A DNA stretch of 10,259 bases, taken from contig NWUY0300135743.1 of assembly GCA_004151065.3 (NCBI GenBank), positions 1 through 10,259 on the forward strand. Direction: 5' to 3'. The number at the start of each line of letters is the position of its first letter. Position 1 is the stretch's first letter. The notes beneath the pieces are model-generated. The model was not told the origin of the DNA, searched no databases, and worked only from the letters and a program-made list of their open reading frames with translations. This document shows positions 1-7,757 of the stretch, in pieces. Position numbers and translations under genes: made by a program. The stretch comes from Larix sibirica. Its lineage: Eukaryota; Streptophyta; Pinopsida; Pinales; Pinaceae.

Positions 1-1240
1 GTCCAAACTTTTTCTTCAACTGTCAGAGGTTCAAGATGTATGTGTCTTAAGCCTTTTGAGAGCAAGGTTCCAGTCCATAACGCTTTTGCTGAAGAGGAGA
101 CTCTACTTGGGTGGGGGATTGAGTCTTCAAAAATTCCTTTGTTTCTGGCTGTCCAGATTTTCCAATAGATATACTTTGGAAGGGAAACCCAGGCTTTGGA
201 GAAGTCCAGTTTTTTATAAAGACATCCTTGATAATAGTCTTTCCAGCAGGCAAAAAGGTCTTTCCAATTTGTTGGAAGGGTGAGGTTAATATGAAGCTCA
301 TTAAGAGCTATGAGCCAAACCTCCCTAGAAAAGGAGCATTCCAGAAAACGATGCTCAATAGTTTCTTCGGAATCTTTACAAAGAATACATTGAGAAGGTC
401 CTTCAATTCCCCCTTTTTTTTTAAATTCTCAGTTGTTAGGATTTTATGGTGCGCTAAGATCCAACAAAAGGAGTTGATTTTGGGAAGTTCATCCTTACAC
501 CATACATTTGTCCACATAGCTTCTTTCATGTTGTTTTTTTTATAGAGTTGTAGATGGCCTTAACTGAGTAGGTTCCTGAATTCCCCCAGCGTCTGGAGTC
601 AGATAGATTACGATGAATCGGAGTTGAGCCTTGAAGGATCGTTTGGAGCACTAAATAATCCACGATCAGATACTCTGGGACTTCTAAGTTTTTCCATCCC
701 GCCCATCTTCCATTATTGTGCCAATTAGAAATTTCATAGATAGTTGAAACATTTTTTTGATCCATCCAGAGTTTGAGGCTCCTGAAGACATCTAAATGGA
801 GCATGGGAGAAGAAGGTACAATATTGTCTTCCAAAATTCGGATATGTTTACCATTTCCTGGGGACCAACATAGGCTATTTTGGATGATATATGCTGCTTT
901 TTTGCATAGTCTCCAGATTGGAGAACCATTCTCGACAAAAGGGAGTTCATCTATGCATCTTTTCCTTCTTCCTCTCAAGTATTTTTTCCTTAAGATATCC
1001 TTCCACCACGCAGTTTTCCCAGGTACAATTCTCCATAAGATTTTGGCTCCCAAGGCAAGGTTCATCATTTGTAAGTCTCGAATTCCAGCTCCCCCGCAAC
1101 ATTTTGGATTACAGACAGTTTCCCAGTTTATCAAGTGAAACTTCTTATTACCACTGGATTTTCCACCTTTCCATAGAAAATTTTCGAGTTCCTTTGCAAT
1201 ATCATAGAAATTTTTCGAGTTCCTTTGCAATATCATAGAA
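1..1240 (-). other. C-terminal region of LINE ORF2 with zf-RVT zinc-binding domain
   Basis: This begins with LENFLWKGGKSSGNKKFHLI, the family signature after the RT, followed by NLALGAKILWRI, WWKDILRKKYL and CWSPGNGKHIRI in one open frame down to 526. A one-base loss in an A run (plus T run 534-541) moves the frame to KEAMWTNVWCKDELPKINSF. A one-base gain in the run at 409-422 then moves it to GIEGPSQCILCKDSEETIEH, with a downstream Cys in LECSF. This gives the CxxC...HxxxxC pattern of zf-RVT. The last frame stays open for about 136 codons to position 1 (YIYWKIWTARNKGIFE and onwards) without a stop, so the protein continues outside the window. Confidence 0.85.
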
Positions 1241-1296
1241 ATTTTTCGAGTCCCTTTGCAATATCATAGAAATTTTTCGAGTTCCTTTGCAATATC
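1172..1296 (-). repeat. 31-bp direct tandem repeat, about four copies, inside LINE ORF2
   Basis: The motif CGAGTTCCTTTGCAATATC (plus strand) recurs at 1185, 1216, 1247 and 1278, exactly 31 bp apart. Copies starting at 1185 and 1216 are identical over 31 bp, the third has one change (T to C), and the fourth is cut after 19 bases. A partial unit precedes the first copy at 1172-1184 with one difference. On the sense strand the unit encodes DIAKELE, part of the conserved IAKELENFLWKGG segment. A normal LINE has this once, so three extra units (93 bp, 31 codons) were added. The array keeps the outer frame but puts a TGA at 1266-1264. Confidence 0.97.
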
Positions 1297-1299
1297 CTA

Positions 1300-1561
1300 T
1301 ATTATCATATTTGGAGATAAAGAGATTGAGCAGGAGTAAATGGGGAAAACAACAAGGATGGAGTTAATAAGAATGAGTTTTCCAGCAGGGTTGAACCATC
1401 TTGCTCCCCAAGAGCAGAATTTTTTTTTTTATTATCTTTTCAACCAGTCCTTGCCAATCTGCAGATTTCTTTTTTCCCTTGTGGATAGGGACACCAAGAT
1501 AATTGAATGAATTCCAATTTGTTTTTCCTTCATAGCCTAGGTTCCTTTCTATCCTGGCCAT
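1300..1561 (-). other. Distal part of the reverse transcriptase (thumb/connection region) of ORF2
   Basis: Reads ARIERNLGYEGKTNWNSFNY then LGVPIHKGKKK, the conserved stretch that follows FADD in plant L1 proteins. At the T11 run (1420-1430) the frame shifts, and the next frame continues with SWGARWFNPAGKLILIN and SCSISLSPNM. It then reaches TAG at 1299-1297 just before the 31-bp repeat. No start codon belongs here; the ATG at 1561 is internal. Confidence 0.8.
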
Positions 1562-1629
1562 TGTTCTTTCTGGGCAATTCCATCCATATATTTTAGTTTT
1601 TAAAGCATTTAATTTTCCATCTAAAGCTT

Positions 1630-2480
1630 TAAGAAAAATGGAGAGACTTCCCTAAACCTTTCTGCACTAGTGATTGTGGCCCCCCAAGAAGGATTGCATC
1701 ATCCGCGAACTGAGCAGGATTAGCAGCTTTGACTTCTCTGGCAATTTTTAGACCTTTGAGGTCACCACTATCTTGAAGAGATTGCAGCTTCCTGCTCAAA
1801 GATTCAACGACTAGAAGATAGAGAAAAGGAGAAAGAGGGAATCCTTGTTGAAGTCCTAGAGAGGCTTGGAAAAATCTAGCAGGTCTACCATTAACAAGTG
1901 GAGCGATCCAAGGGCTTCTGATGCATGCTTCAATCCTTCTAATGAATCTTTTAGAAAAACCCAATTTGAGCATTATCTCGAACAAAAAGAAATGATTAAC
2001 CCTATCAAAGGCATTTTCCATATCTATCTTAATTTCCATACCTTGTTGTTTGCGTTCCATACTGGAGTGAATGGCTTCTTGAATGATGATAATGTTATCC
2101 ATGATTTGTCTGCCAGCGATGAATTCTCCTTGCGTATCCGAGACAATATATTCCATGATCTTTTTCATTATGGTGGCGAGAATTTTGGTGAGGATTTTGT
2201 AGGAGGTGTTGCACAAGGAGATGGGTCAAAATCTTTCTATCGAAAGAGGATTTTTTTCTTTTGGGATCAAGGCGAGAAAAGTGGAGTTTGTAGCTCCACC
2301 AATTTTGTCTTTCTTCCTGGTCCAGTTTAGCATCCTTCTTAAGTCATCTTTTATGATGTCCCATGCAGCACAATAAAAATTGATTGTGAAGCCATCTGGT
2401 CCTAGGGATTTGTCAGGATGAAGAGTCCAGATTGCTTCAATAATTTCTTGTTCTGAGATTGGTTTCTCCAATTCCTTGTT
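1630..2480 (-). other. Reverse transcriptase domain of LINE ORF2
   Basis: The RNA-dependent DNA polymerase core. Seen in order: the LxPDKSLGPDGFT entry motif at about 2420, FLALIPKEKNP, PISLCNTSYKILTKI, motif A KIDMENAFDRVNH with the first catalytic Asp (about 2036-2000), motif B LGLQQGFPLSPFL (about 1860-1825) and motif C FADD with the catalytic pair (about 1711-1700). Motif B normally reads GLRQG in this family; here Arg is Gln (CAA), which fits a CpG-type CGA to CAA change. TGA at 2228-2226 replaces the Arg usually found in RFRPISL. Two single-base deletions follow FADD (C6 run 1680-1685 and near 1650), after which the frame is lost. Confidence 0.92.
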
Positions 2481-3089
2481 CTCCGAGTCAAAAATAGAAG
2501 AGTGGATACCTGAGAGAATATCTGCTTGAGAGACTGGGTCCATTTCTCCACTGTCAGAATATATTTGGTTGAAATGTTGGAAGGCCAACGATTTGATGGC
2601 ATCATAACCTGTGATTCTTTGGTCGTTGTTGTACTTCAATTCCTTGATGAAGTTGTAGCTCATTCTAGCCTTTGTTTGTTTATGGAAATAATCAGTGTTT
2701 CTGTCTCCCCCTTTTAACCAAATTTGTCTGTATTTTATTCTCCACATCTCTTCCTCATGTCTGGCAGCTTTTAAGATTTCAATATTCTTAGTTTTTTCAT
2801 GGGCGATGGAAGCGATAGTAATCTCCTCATGTTCCATTTTGGAATGAAGAGTAGCAAGTCCTGCTTGAAGGTCCTTTTTTACGGAGGAGGGATCAATAAA
2901 AGAGGAGATGGCCCAATTTTTCAAAGCAGCGCGAACTTCCCTAAGTTTTGATTCCCAAATAAATCTAGGAGAGCCAGAGTAGGTGGAATTCCAGGCTAAT
3001 TGAATTATATCAAGAGCTTTAACATTGTGGAGCCAAATACGATTGAATCTAAAGGGTATAGGGCCCAAATCAATGAGGGGGGAGAGGGA

Positions 3090-3777
3090 GATAGGTTTAT
3101 GATCAGAGGTGGCAGAAGAGATAATGGAAGAATTTAAAAGTTAGTCCTTTTGGAGAAGAGATGATCTTACCAGAAATCGGTCGAGTCTAGCAACAATGTG
3201 GCCTGGTCCAATCTGCTTGTTGCTCCAAGCGAATTTTCCATTTTTGGGAATGGGATCCATTAGATCTAGATCAGCCATCAGAGCTTCAATATTTTCTCCA
3301 AATGGGTCCCTGATGATCGAGCCTCCTCTTTTTTTCAAACTTGATTTTGTGGTGTTGAAGTCTCCTGCTATGATAGCCTCTCTCTCGTGCAATTCCGTAT
3401 TTAAAGAGGATAAGGAGTCCCAGAAGGCCAGCTTATCTCTATAGTGTGTAGGTCCATACACATTACAAATGAAGATGGCATCTTGGTTGCTTTCACTTTG
3501 TATTTCTACTAAAAGGCAGTGAGTATTTTCTTTTAGTAGTCTAATTTTGTATTTGTCCTGTCTACAGAAAGTTGCAATTCCACCTGAAGCACCTCTAAAT
3601 CTAATAGCCTTTCCTATGTTGTTTTTCTAGAAGAGAAGGCCCATTACCTCCTCTTTCATCATCTTTGTCTCTTGAATTAATAGGACGTCTGGTTTCTCGG
3701 ATTTTAAGACATTTTTCAAGGCTTCCACCTTGATTGAGCCTCCNCAAACCTCTGCAATTCCAGGAGACTATTTTCAT
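3090..3777 (-). other. Endonuclease (exonuclease-endonuclease-phosphatase fold) domain of LINE ORF2
   Basis: This domain nicks the target DNA so that its 3'-OH can prime reverse transcription. Visible motifs are WNCRG at residues 6-10 (metal or phosphate-contacting Asn), QETK with the metal-binding Glu (3674-3666), VYGP, GDFN (3365-3354) and SDHKP (the catalytic Asp-His, 3107-3099). All key residues are present. The reading is broken by the ambiguous base at 3744, by TAG at 3629-3627 in the sequence LLF*KNN, and by TAA at 3143-3141 in QKD*LL. After the last stop the same frame continues into the SDH motif without another shift. Confidence 0.9.
3744..3744. other. Single ambiguous base (N) causing a frameshift in ORF2
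   Basis: The only N in the window. The frame before it (WNCRGL) and the frame after it (GGSIKVEALKN) join perfectly if the N is not a real base. The N therefore looks like an extra uncertain base call and not a substitution. Confidence 0.8.
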
Positions 3778-3779
3778 TA
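3775..3779 (-). promoter_or_regulatory. TAATG stop-start overlap between ORF1 and ORF2
   Basis: On the minus strand ORF1 ends with TAA (3779-3777) and the ORF2 ATG (3777-3775) shares its first A. Such overlaps are known to support termination-reinitiation, which would let the second frame be translated from a dicistronic LINE RNA at a low ratio. The overlap is seen directly; coupled translation is inferred. Confidence 0.75.
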
Positions 3780-5127
3780 TTTCTTAGATGCGTTAGGTCC
3801 TGCTCGGGACCTAGTTTCCTTAACTCCACTAATATGATTAGCATTTTGCAGTAGTTTTGTGTCTTCTATGCTTAGTTTCCTCCCAAGTTCTAGTTCTCTT
3901 TCAGTCTCTTGTTCTCGGTGTTGCCTTTGGGATTTTCTTCCCTGCGTGGACAGAGGTGGACCTAAATCTGCTAAATCTTGAGTCTCTTGAGACAATGACT
4001 GACCTGGAGTTATAGAAATTGGATTTACTCTACTGTGCTTTACCATTTCTACCCACGTTCCTCCAGGGGAGGCCGATTCACCAAGTGCCTTTTCAACGGT
4101 CTCTTCGACGATTGTTGGTGAGGGTATCGCAGAGGGTTGGATCCTACTGTCTTCCAGTCCCACTTCCATTGAAGGTTTTTCAAGATCTGGAATTTCTCCT
4201 TCTTCTGTATGTAAGGTATCAAATTGGTTGCCAGTAGAGGCTCCCTTGATTTCTATGGACTGCTCCTTGATTTTTCCTTGTTGAGTTTCAAGATTGTTGT
4301 TAGATGGAGTAGGGTTTGATTTTTTTCCTCTTTTAATTTGCTGCCAACGCTCTTCTTGATTTTTCTCCAAGTCTTCCTGTGTAGATTTGGGGCAATTCTT
4401 TACAAAGTGTCCATAATCATGACATTTTCTACATTTGAAAGGGAGTTGTTCATAATCTACCTTTTGAAAGAATTCCCATCCATCCATGGAAAGATTTACT
4501 CCTTCTGGTAGGCCTTTCTCTAGATTGACTTCCACACATATCCTGGAACAAGAGAAGAGTGGACCTTTTGGTTTAGCTTTTTCAATGAATATGCCTAAGG
4601 AGTTTCCAATAGCCTGAAGTGCTTCATCATTCTAGCAGTGGAGAGGTAAGTGAGGTAGGCGTACCCAAACCGGAACTGTCGAGGGAACATATTTTTCTGG
4701 ATCGAAGGATAAGCTCCAACGATTGAGGTAGAGGCCTCTCGGACCCATGAAGTAAGGACCACTTATGAAAATGAGATCTTTGTCATCTTTTTTTTTTTTC
4801 GAATAGAAAGGTAAAGAAACCTTTTCCACAGAAACAGTGTTGCGGTTCTCCAGAAATGAGAGGTATCCAGTTCTTGGAAATCCAAATCTCCATGGATTTT
4901 GGCGAGGGCCAGATCCCAGAAAATTGGCCAATGAGACCTCTTTCAGTCAAAGCAAGAGATTTCATTCGTGAAGCTGTTGATGTGATTTGGATTCTGGGCG
5001 TGACTGCGCGCTTAACAAAGGAAGAGAAAGGGGGATCCGTAGCAGGAAGGGGAGGGGTGGAGGTGACTAGAGCCCGGAAGGCAAGGTCCAGACGTCGTCG
5101 AAGCTCCTCTGGGGGAGGAGAGGCCAT
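3777..5127 (-). pseudogene. LINE ORF1, gag-like RNA-binding protein with CCHC knuckle (disrupted)
   Basis: ORF1 of the LINE, whose product would bind the element RNA in the cytoplasmic ribonucleoprotein. The start is the ATG at 5127-5125, giving MASPPPEELRRRLDLAFRAL. A DUF4283-type region follows (FISGPYFMGPRGLYLNRW, then VWVRLPHLPLHC), then a CX2CX4HX4C knuckle at 4433-4392 (CRKCHDYGHFVKNC) and a long polar C-terminal region rich in E, Q, S and K down to the TAA at 3779-3777. Two lesions break it. The first is a +1 frameshift in a 12-base A run (plus-strand T run 4788-4799). The second is an in-frame TAG at 4634-4632, where related proteins have Trp. After the TAG the frame stays open to the end, so the protein would be about 450 residues. 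The apparent start at 4535 is a GTG inside the frame and not a real start. Confidence 0.88.
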
Positions 5128-5190
5128 TCGACGGCCCTAACAGTAGAGCAGAGCGAACCCTAGTAGATCCCTAGCAGATCCCTAGCGGTG
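5128..5190 (-). promoter_or_regulatory. LINE 5' leader with 11-bp tandem CTAGGG repeat
   Basis: The region upstream of the ORF1 ATG. On the plus strand, three 11-bp units start at 5158, 5169 and 5180, each beginning CCCTAG; the first two end in AGAT. The first is preceded by AA, giving AACCCTAG, close to the plant telo-box (AAACCCTA) found near transcription starts of many plant genes. LINEs carry internal promoters in their 5' UTR, so a regulatory role is plausible but inferred. The element boundary at 5190 is approximate; sequence beyond it is AT-rich and unlike the leader. Confidence 0.45.
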
Positions 5191-6162
5191 TGTATTACGG
5201 ATAATCCATGTTTATAAACATATATTAATGAGAACTGTAAAGTGATTTGCCCGTTCCTTTTATAAATTGTACATTTATGTAGATATATGCTTTAACTCAC
5301 ACTATGAGAGGCATAGAACTAATCATTATCTATGATATTCCTCTTAAGAAAGTATTAGTTCCTCTAGCTTCAAAGGGTTTGACCCAAACAAAATAGACTA
5401 TTTCCCCTTTACAAAGTATAGGCATGTGAGTATTTTTCACACTACTACATATATTATATTTCAAGTATTTCACAAGGTTAATAAAGGTATATATAAGTAC
5501 ACATATATTTATACATGTCTCTACTCATTCTCTATCCTCAGGTTTTTGATTATTCTAGAATCTACGTCTACTTTTCTTTTGTAAAAGTAAAATTATGCAT
5601 GTGTTTACAATTTTCGAAAATTTAACTTAGAAGTACTTATACTCATAACTAGGTCAAACATACCAATCTTTAACTAGACTCTGCAATTCCCATAATAAAA
5701 TCACAAGGGTTTTATGCTTGACTATAACAATTACATTAAATAGAGATATAACTAATTTTTAACTCTGAATGTGACTTCTCTTTTAAAAGGCTCCACCTTT
5801 CTCTTTCCTTTCTTTTAATGGCTATGTAAATACAATATAAGATATCCAATATAAAAAAATTCACTTATATAAAATGAAAAACTTATAAATACATTTGGAA
5901 AATAGATACAAAATATGTATTTATTTCCATGTTCTTATTGTACATGCATCTTGTAGGATGTCTTGTATAATAACATAAGATTTGTCATATTGAATCTTTT
6001 CAATTGGAAAATAATAAAAACAAATTTAGGATTGACAAAATTACTTACATGTTCCTCTAGTTCATTTTCCAAAACATATCTGAGCATCCCATGAACCACC
6101 CAACTGTAAAATTGCTTAGGAACACTTAGCTCTTTTTGTTCTCAACAGTCAGCCCCAAGTCA
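5191..6162. other. AT-rich non-coding DNA flanking the LINE 5' end
   Basis: I find no coding reading frame and no RNA gene here on either strand. The sequence is AT-rich with many short runs, for example around 5480-5520 (GTATATATAAG). It is probably the older insertion target or decayed repeat DNA. The LINE junction lies at its left edge. Confidence 0.6.
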
Positions 6163-6175
6163 GGCCATGATACCA
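6163..6175 (-). other. Possible LTR-retrotransposon primer-binding-site remnant
   Basis: The minus strand reads TGGTATCATGGCC. Plant LTR retrotransposons primed by initiator tRNA-Met commonly carry TGGTATCAGAGCC here; 11 of 13 bases agree, including the first eight. A decayed LTR would then lie at higher coordinates and an internal region at lower ones. No clear CA-ended LTR border or gag frame was found, so a chance match is possible. Confidence 0.25.
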
Positions 6176-6670
6176 TTAGGGCTCAATTAAGCTTAAGTCT
6201 AAGGTTTATGTTTTAGTTTCTCTTAAATGATAATGTCCTCACACAAATTTACCAGTTATGTCAAACAATACACACTCTTTCAATTACCACACCTAACACT
6301 AGTAGTGCTCGGAACAGTGTGTACATAAGAGTTCATTGTATATCTGTCTGTACTTAGTTCTAGAAAAACTCACTTTTATCAATCTTCCATGTTTTGAGTA
6401 CCAATAACTTACATTACCTGCCTCATACACCACTTCTATGTGCACTTAGTATGAACACAAAAATTTCTCATGTACTTTTCCATATTGAACTTGAACACTC
6501 ATGTGTTGTTCCTCTTTTTTCCATAGCCACATTTAAAAGTAAAATTTTTATTGTTCTTCCTTCTCTCCCAAATTCTATGTTTTTTCCTTATTCTCCCTTC
6601 TATGAGTGTTTTTTTCACTCTTTACTATCCTGGATTAAAGGAAGACGCCTCATCCTAAACACCGAGAGTT
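6176..6670. other. Non-coding interval, possible LTR remnant
   Basis: AT-rich sequence with pyrimidine-rich stretches on the plus strand (6500-6630). An open plus-strand stretch at 6394-6678 begins with a non-ATG codon and is dominated by Ser, Phe, Leu and Pro from the pyrimidine bias. I see no domain in it and do not call it a gene. Confidence 0.45.
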
Positions 6671-6832
6671 ATGGCTAAATCTATGGAAGATCTTTTTGAC
6701 CACTTGCTTCTTTATGAAAATGGGAGAAGTTTTGATTCACACCTAGATTCCTCACCTAGCTCTAACTTTCCACTAATGGGACCATGGCCCCACATTTATT
6801 TCGGTTCAAATTTGTTTTGGATGCTTAATTAA
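6671..6832 (+). CDS. Small ORF of 53 codons, unknown
   Basis: ATG at 6671 with G at -3 and G at +4, a favourable plant start context, open to TAA at 6830-6832. An in-frame TAA at 6656-6658 limits any upstream extension. The product begins MAKSMEDLFDHLLLYENG and ends near GPWPHIYFGSNLFWMLN. Its composition is mixed and protein-like, not the biased composition of its surroundings. No family is recognised, and no signal peptide or membrane segment is obvious. It may be an exon remnant, a retroelement fragment or chance; the short length makes chance the main rival. Confidence 0.22.
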   Translation: MAKSMEDLFDHLLLYENGRSFDSHLDSSPSSNFPLMGPWPHIYFGSNLFWMLN

Positions 6833-7230
6833 TAATAGTAATGATTTACAAAAATTACATCTGCACCATCATTTAAACAATGTCTTATGGTGTATCATGT
6901 TCAAAGCTCTAACAACATTTTCTAACTAGCATAACAACAACTAATTAGAAAAAAATAATGTTTTTAATCCTAAGGGAATTATTCTAGGGTATCACAATCA
7001 TAAAACGATTTATGACAAACCAAAATGAAGTATTTTAGTCTTTACATTCTCCATAGAGTTCATGAAAAACTACAAAATAGATTTTGTTATTCCTCTAGTC
7101 CAAAATCTATTATTGCTAACTATCTTACAAGCATAGATCCTGATAAATTGATCCAATAATAATGAAATTTTAGAAAGCATTTGAATAATTTAAATATTTT
7201 CATGTCCCTACCCTAGTTGGACATTCTTTC
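6833..7230. other. AT-rich non-coding interval
   Basis: No convincing reading frame or RNA gene. It separates the small plus-strand ORF from the end of the minus-strand exon-like block. The minus frame of that block accumulates stops below about 7310, so a decayed continuation may extend into the upper part of this interval. Confidence 0.5.
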
Positions 7231-7308
7231 TTCTTCCCACCACTAAGGATACAAAAGACGGGTCTACGTTCCAAGCTTGTTTTGTATGTTGCTCTATTGT
7301 ATCTTCTT

Positions 7309-7757
7309 TCATGTTTGTTGCTTGATATTGTCCAAATAATCTATTGAGGCTATGGGGGAAGAATATTTCCTCAACTCCTTGAAGCCTATTTTTTTTCTAG
7401 CTCCAATTGATCATGCACTATCTTGTATTTCCTTTATCATATCCTCCCATTTCTCCAAATTTTCTCCATTGGTTTCTTCTCTAAACTCAAGCAAAACAAT
7501 ATTTCCTTTGTGTCTTTCCACCTATGCTTTCAACCTTATTAATTTTTTTTTCGTTTCTTTTATATCCTTGGCATAACTTTCTACCAATTATTTTTTCCAA
7601 TTCTCCCATATTCCTATAGCCAATTCCATACCTCCAACATCATTATGGTGCTCACACCTCCGAATGGAATCACAAAAGGCGGAGTGCTCACCTAATGCAC
7701 ACCAACTTGGATGGTCACACTTGTCCATCATGCCTCCGCTTGAATTGAAGGATGTTG
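7309..7757 (-). other. Exon-like block B with Cys/His motif and coiled-coil-like tail
   Basis: A single frame of about 148 codons with three internal stops before the TGA at 7311-7309. Near the start, Cys residues are spaced C-x5-C-x8-C-x5-C, with a His in the x8 interval and two His just after the last Cys, a possible metal site. The middle is rich in Lys and Glu (ESYAKDIKETKKKLIRLKA then VERHKGNIVLLEF) with a heptad-like hydrophobic pattern. The end reads RKKIGFKELRKYSSP and DYLDNIK. Beyond it the same frame has many stops. Confidence 0.55.

Larger units (their letters stand above)
1..3777 (-). pseudogene. LINE ORF2, endonuclease/reverse transcriptase (multiply disrupted, C-terminus cut by window)
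   Basis: ORF2 would encode the target-nicking and reverse-transcribing protein of the LINE. The ATG at 3777-3775 gives MKIVSWNCRGL, the usual L1 endonuclease N-terminus. Domain order is endonuclease (3777 to about 3090), linker, reverse transcriptase (about 2480-1300) and zf-RVT tail (about 1240 to the window edge). Frameshifts relative to the conserved reading occur at the N (3744), the C6 run 1680-1685, near 1650, the T11 run 1420-1430, the T8 run 534-541 and the C5T9 run 409-422. In-frame stops are TAG 3629-3627, TAA 3143-3141, TGA 2228-2226 and TAG 1299-1297. A further TGA at 1266-1264 is created by a tandem repeat. The catalytic FADD and GDFN residues survive. It cannot produce an active protein as given. 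Confidence 0.92.
1..5190 (-). mobile_element. L1-type plant LINE retrotransposon, 5' end present, 3' end outside window
   Basis: A non-LTR retrotransposon read on the minus strand. Seen: in sense order a short leader, ORF1 with a DUF4283-like region and a CCHC zinc knuckle, ORF2 with an apurinic-endonuclease-like domain (WNCRG, QET, GDFN, SDH), a reverse transcriptase (IDMENAFD, FADD) and a zf-RVT tail. This order defines the L1 clade of plant LINEs. No LTRs are associated with it. The 5' limit near 5190 is an estimate: coding and leader sequence end and the flank becomes AT-rich. The poly(A) tail, 3' UTR and target-site duplication lie beyond position 1, so the insertion cannot be delimited. 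Many frameshifts and stops make this copy non-autonomous. It is nevertheless over 5 kb long and not 5'-truncated as most LINE copies are. Confidence 0.95.

Noticed and set aside
47-529. Several short ORFs on both strands
   Set aside because: The minus ORF at 47-301 and the plus ORFs at 56-283 and 228-545 are out of frame with the stop-free zf-RVT reading. The minus ORF at 308-529 is genuine only up to TTENLKKKG and then runs out of frame after the homopolymer shift at 409-422.
773-1238. Two overlapping plus-strand ORFs (773-1138 and 891-1238)
   Set aside because: They are antisense to the well-conserved zf-RVT region of LINE ORF2, have no recognisable motifs, and show the Ser/Phe/Leu bias expected of a reverse reading.
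1172-1296. CRISPR-like or centromeric satellite array
   Set aside because: The units are directly adjacent with no spacers, and they derive from a LINE coding segment. It is a local tandem expansion.
1866-2330. Plus-strand ORF of 154 codons
   Set aside because: It lies antisense to the reverse transcriptase core, whose motifs A and B are clear on the minus strand.
4888-5140. Plus-strand Arg-rich ORF near the LINE 5' end
   Set aside because: It is antisense to the ORF1 N-terminus; its Arg/Gly richness is the reverse of Pro/Ser/Ala codons.
1-5190. Target-site duplication and poly(A) tail of the LINE
   Set aside because: The 3' end is outside the window, so no direct repeat around the insertion can be tested.
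7352-7576. Plus-strand ORF of 74 codons rich in Ser, Phe and Ile
   Set aside because: It is the reverse of the Lys/Glu-rich coiled-coil-like stretch of the minus-strand pseudogene, which explains both its openness and its composition.
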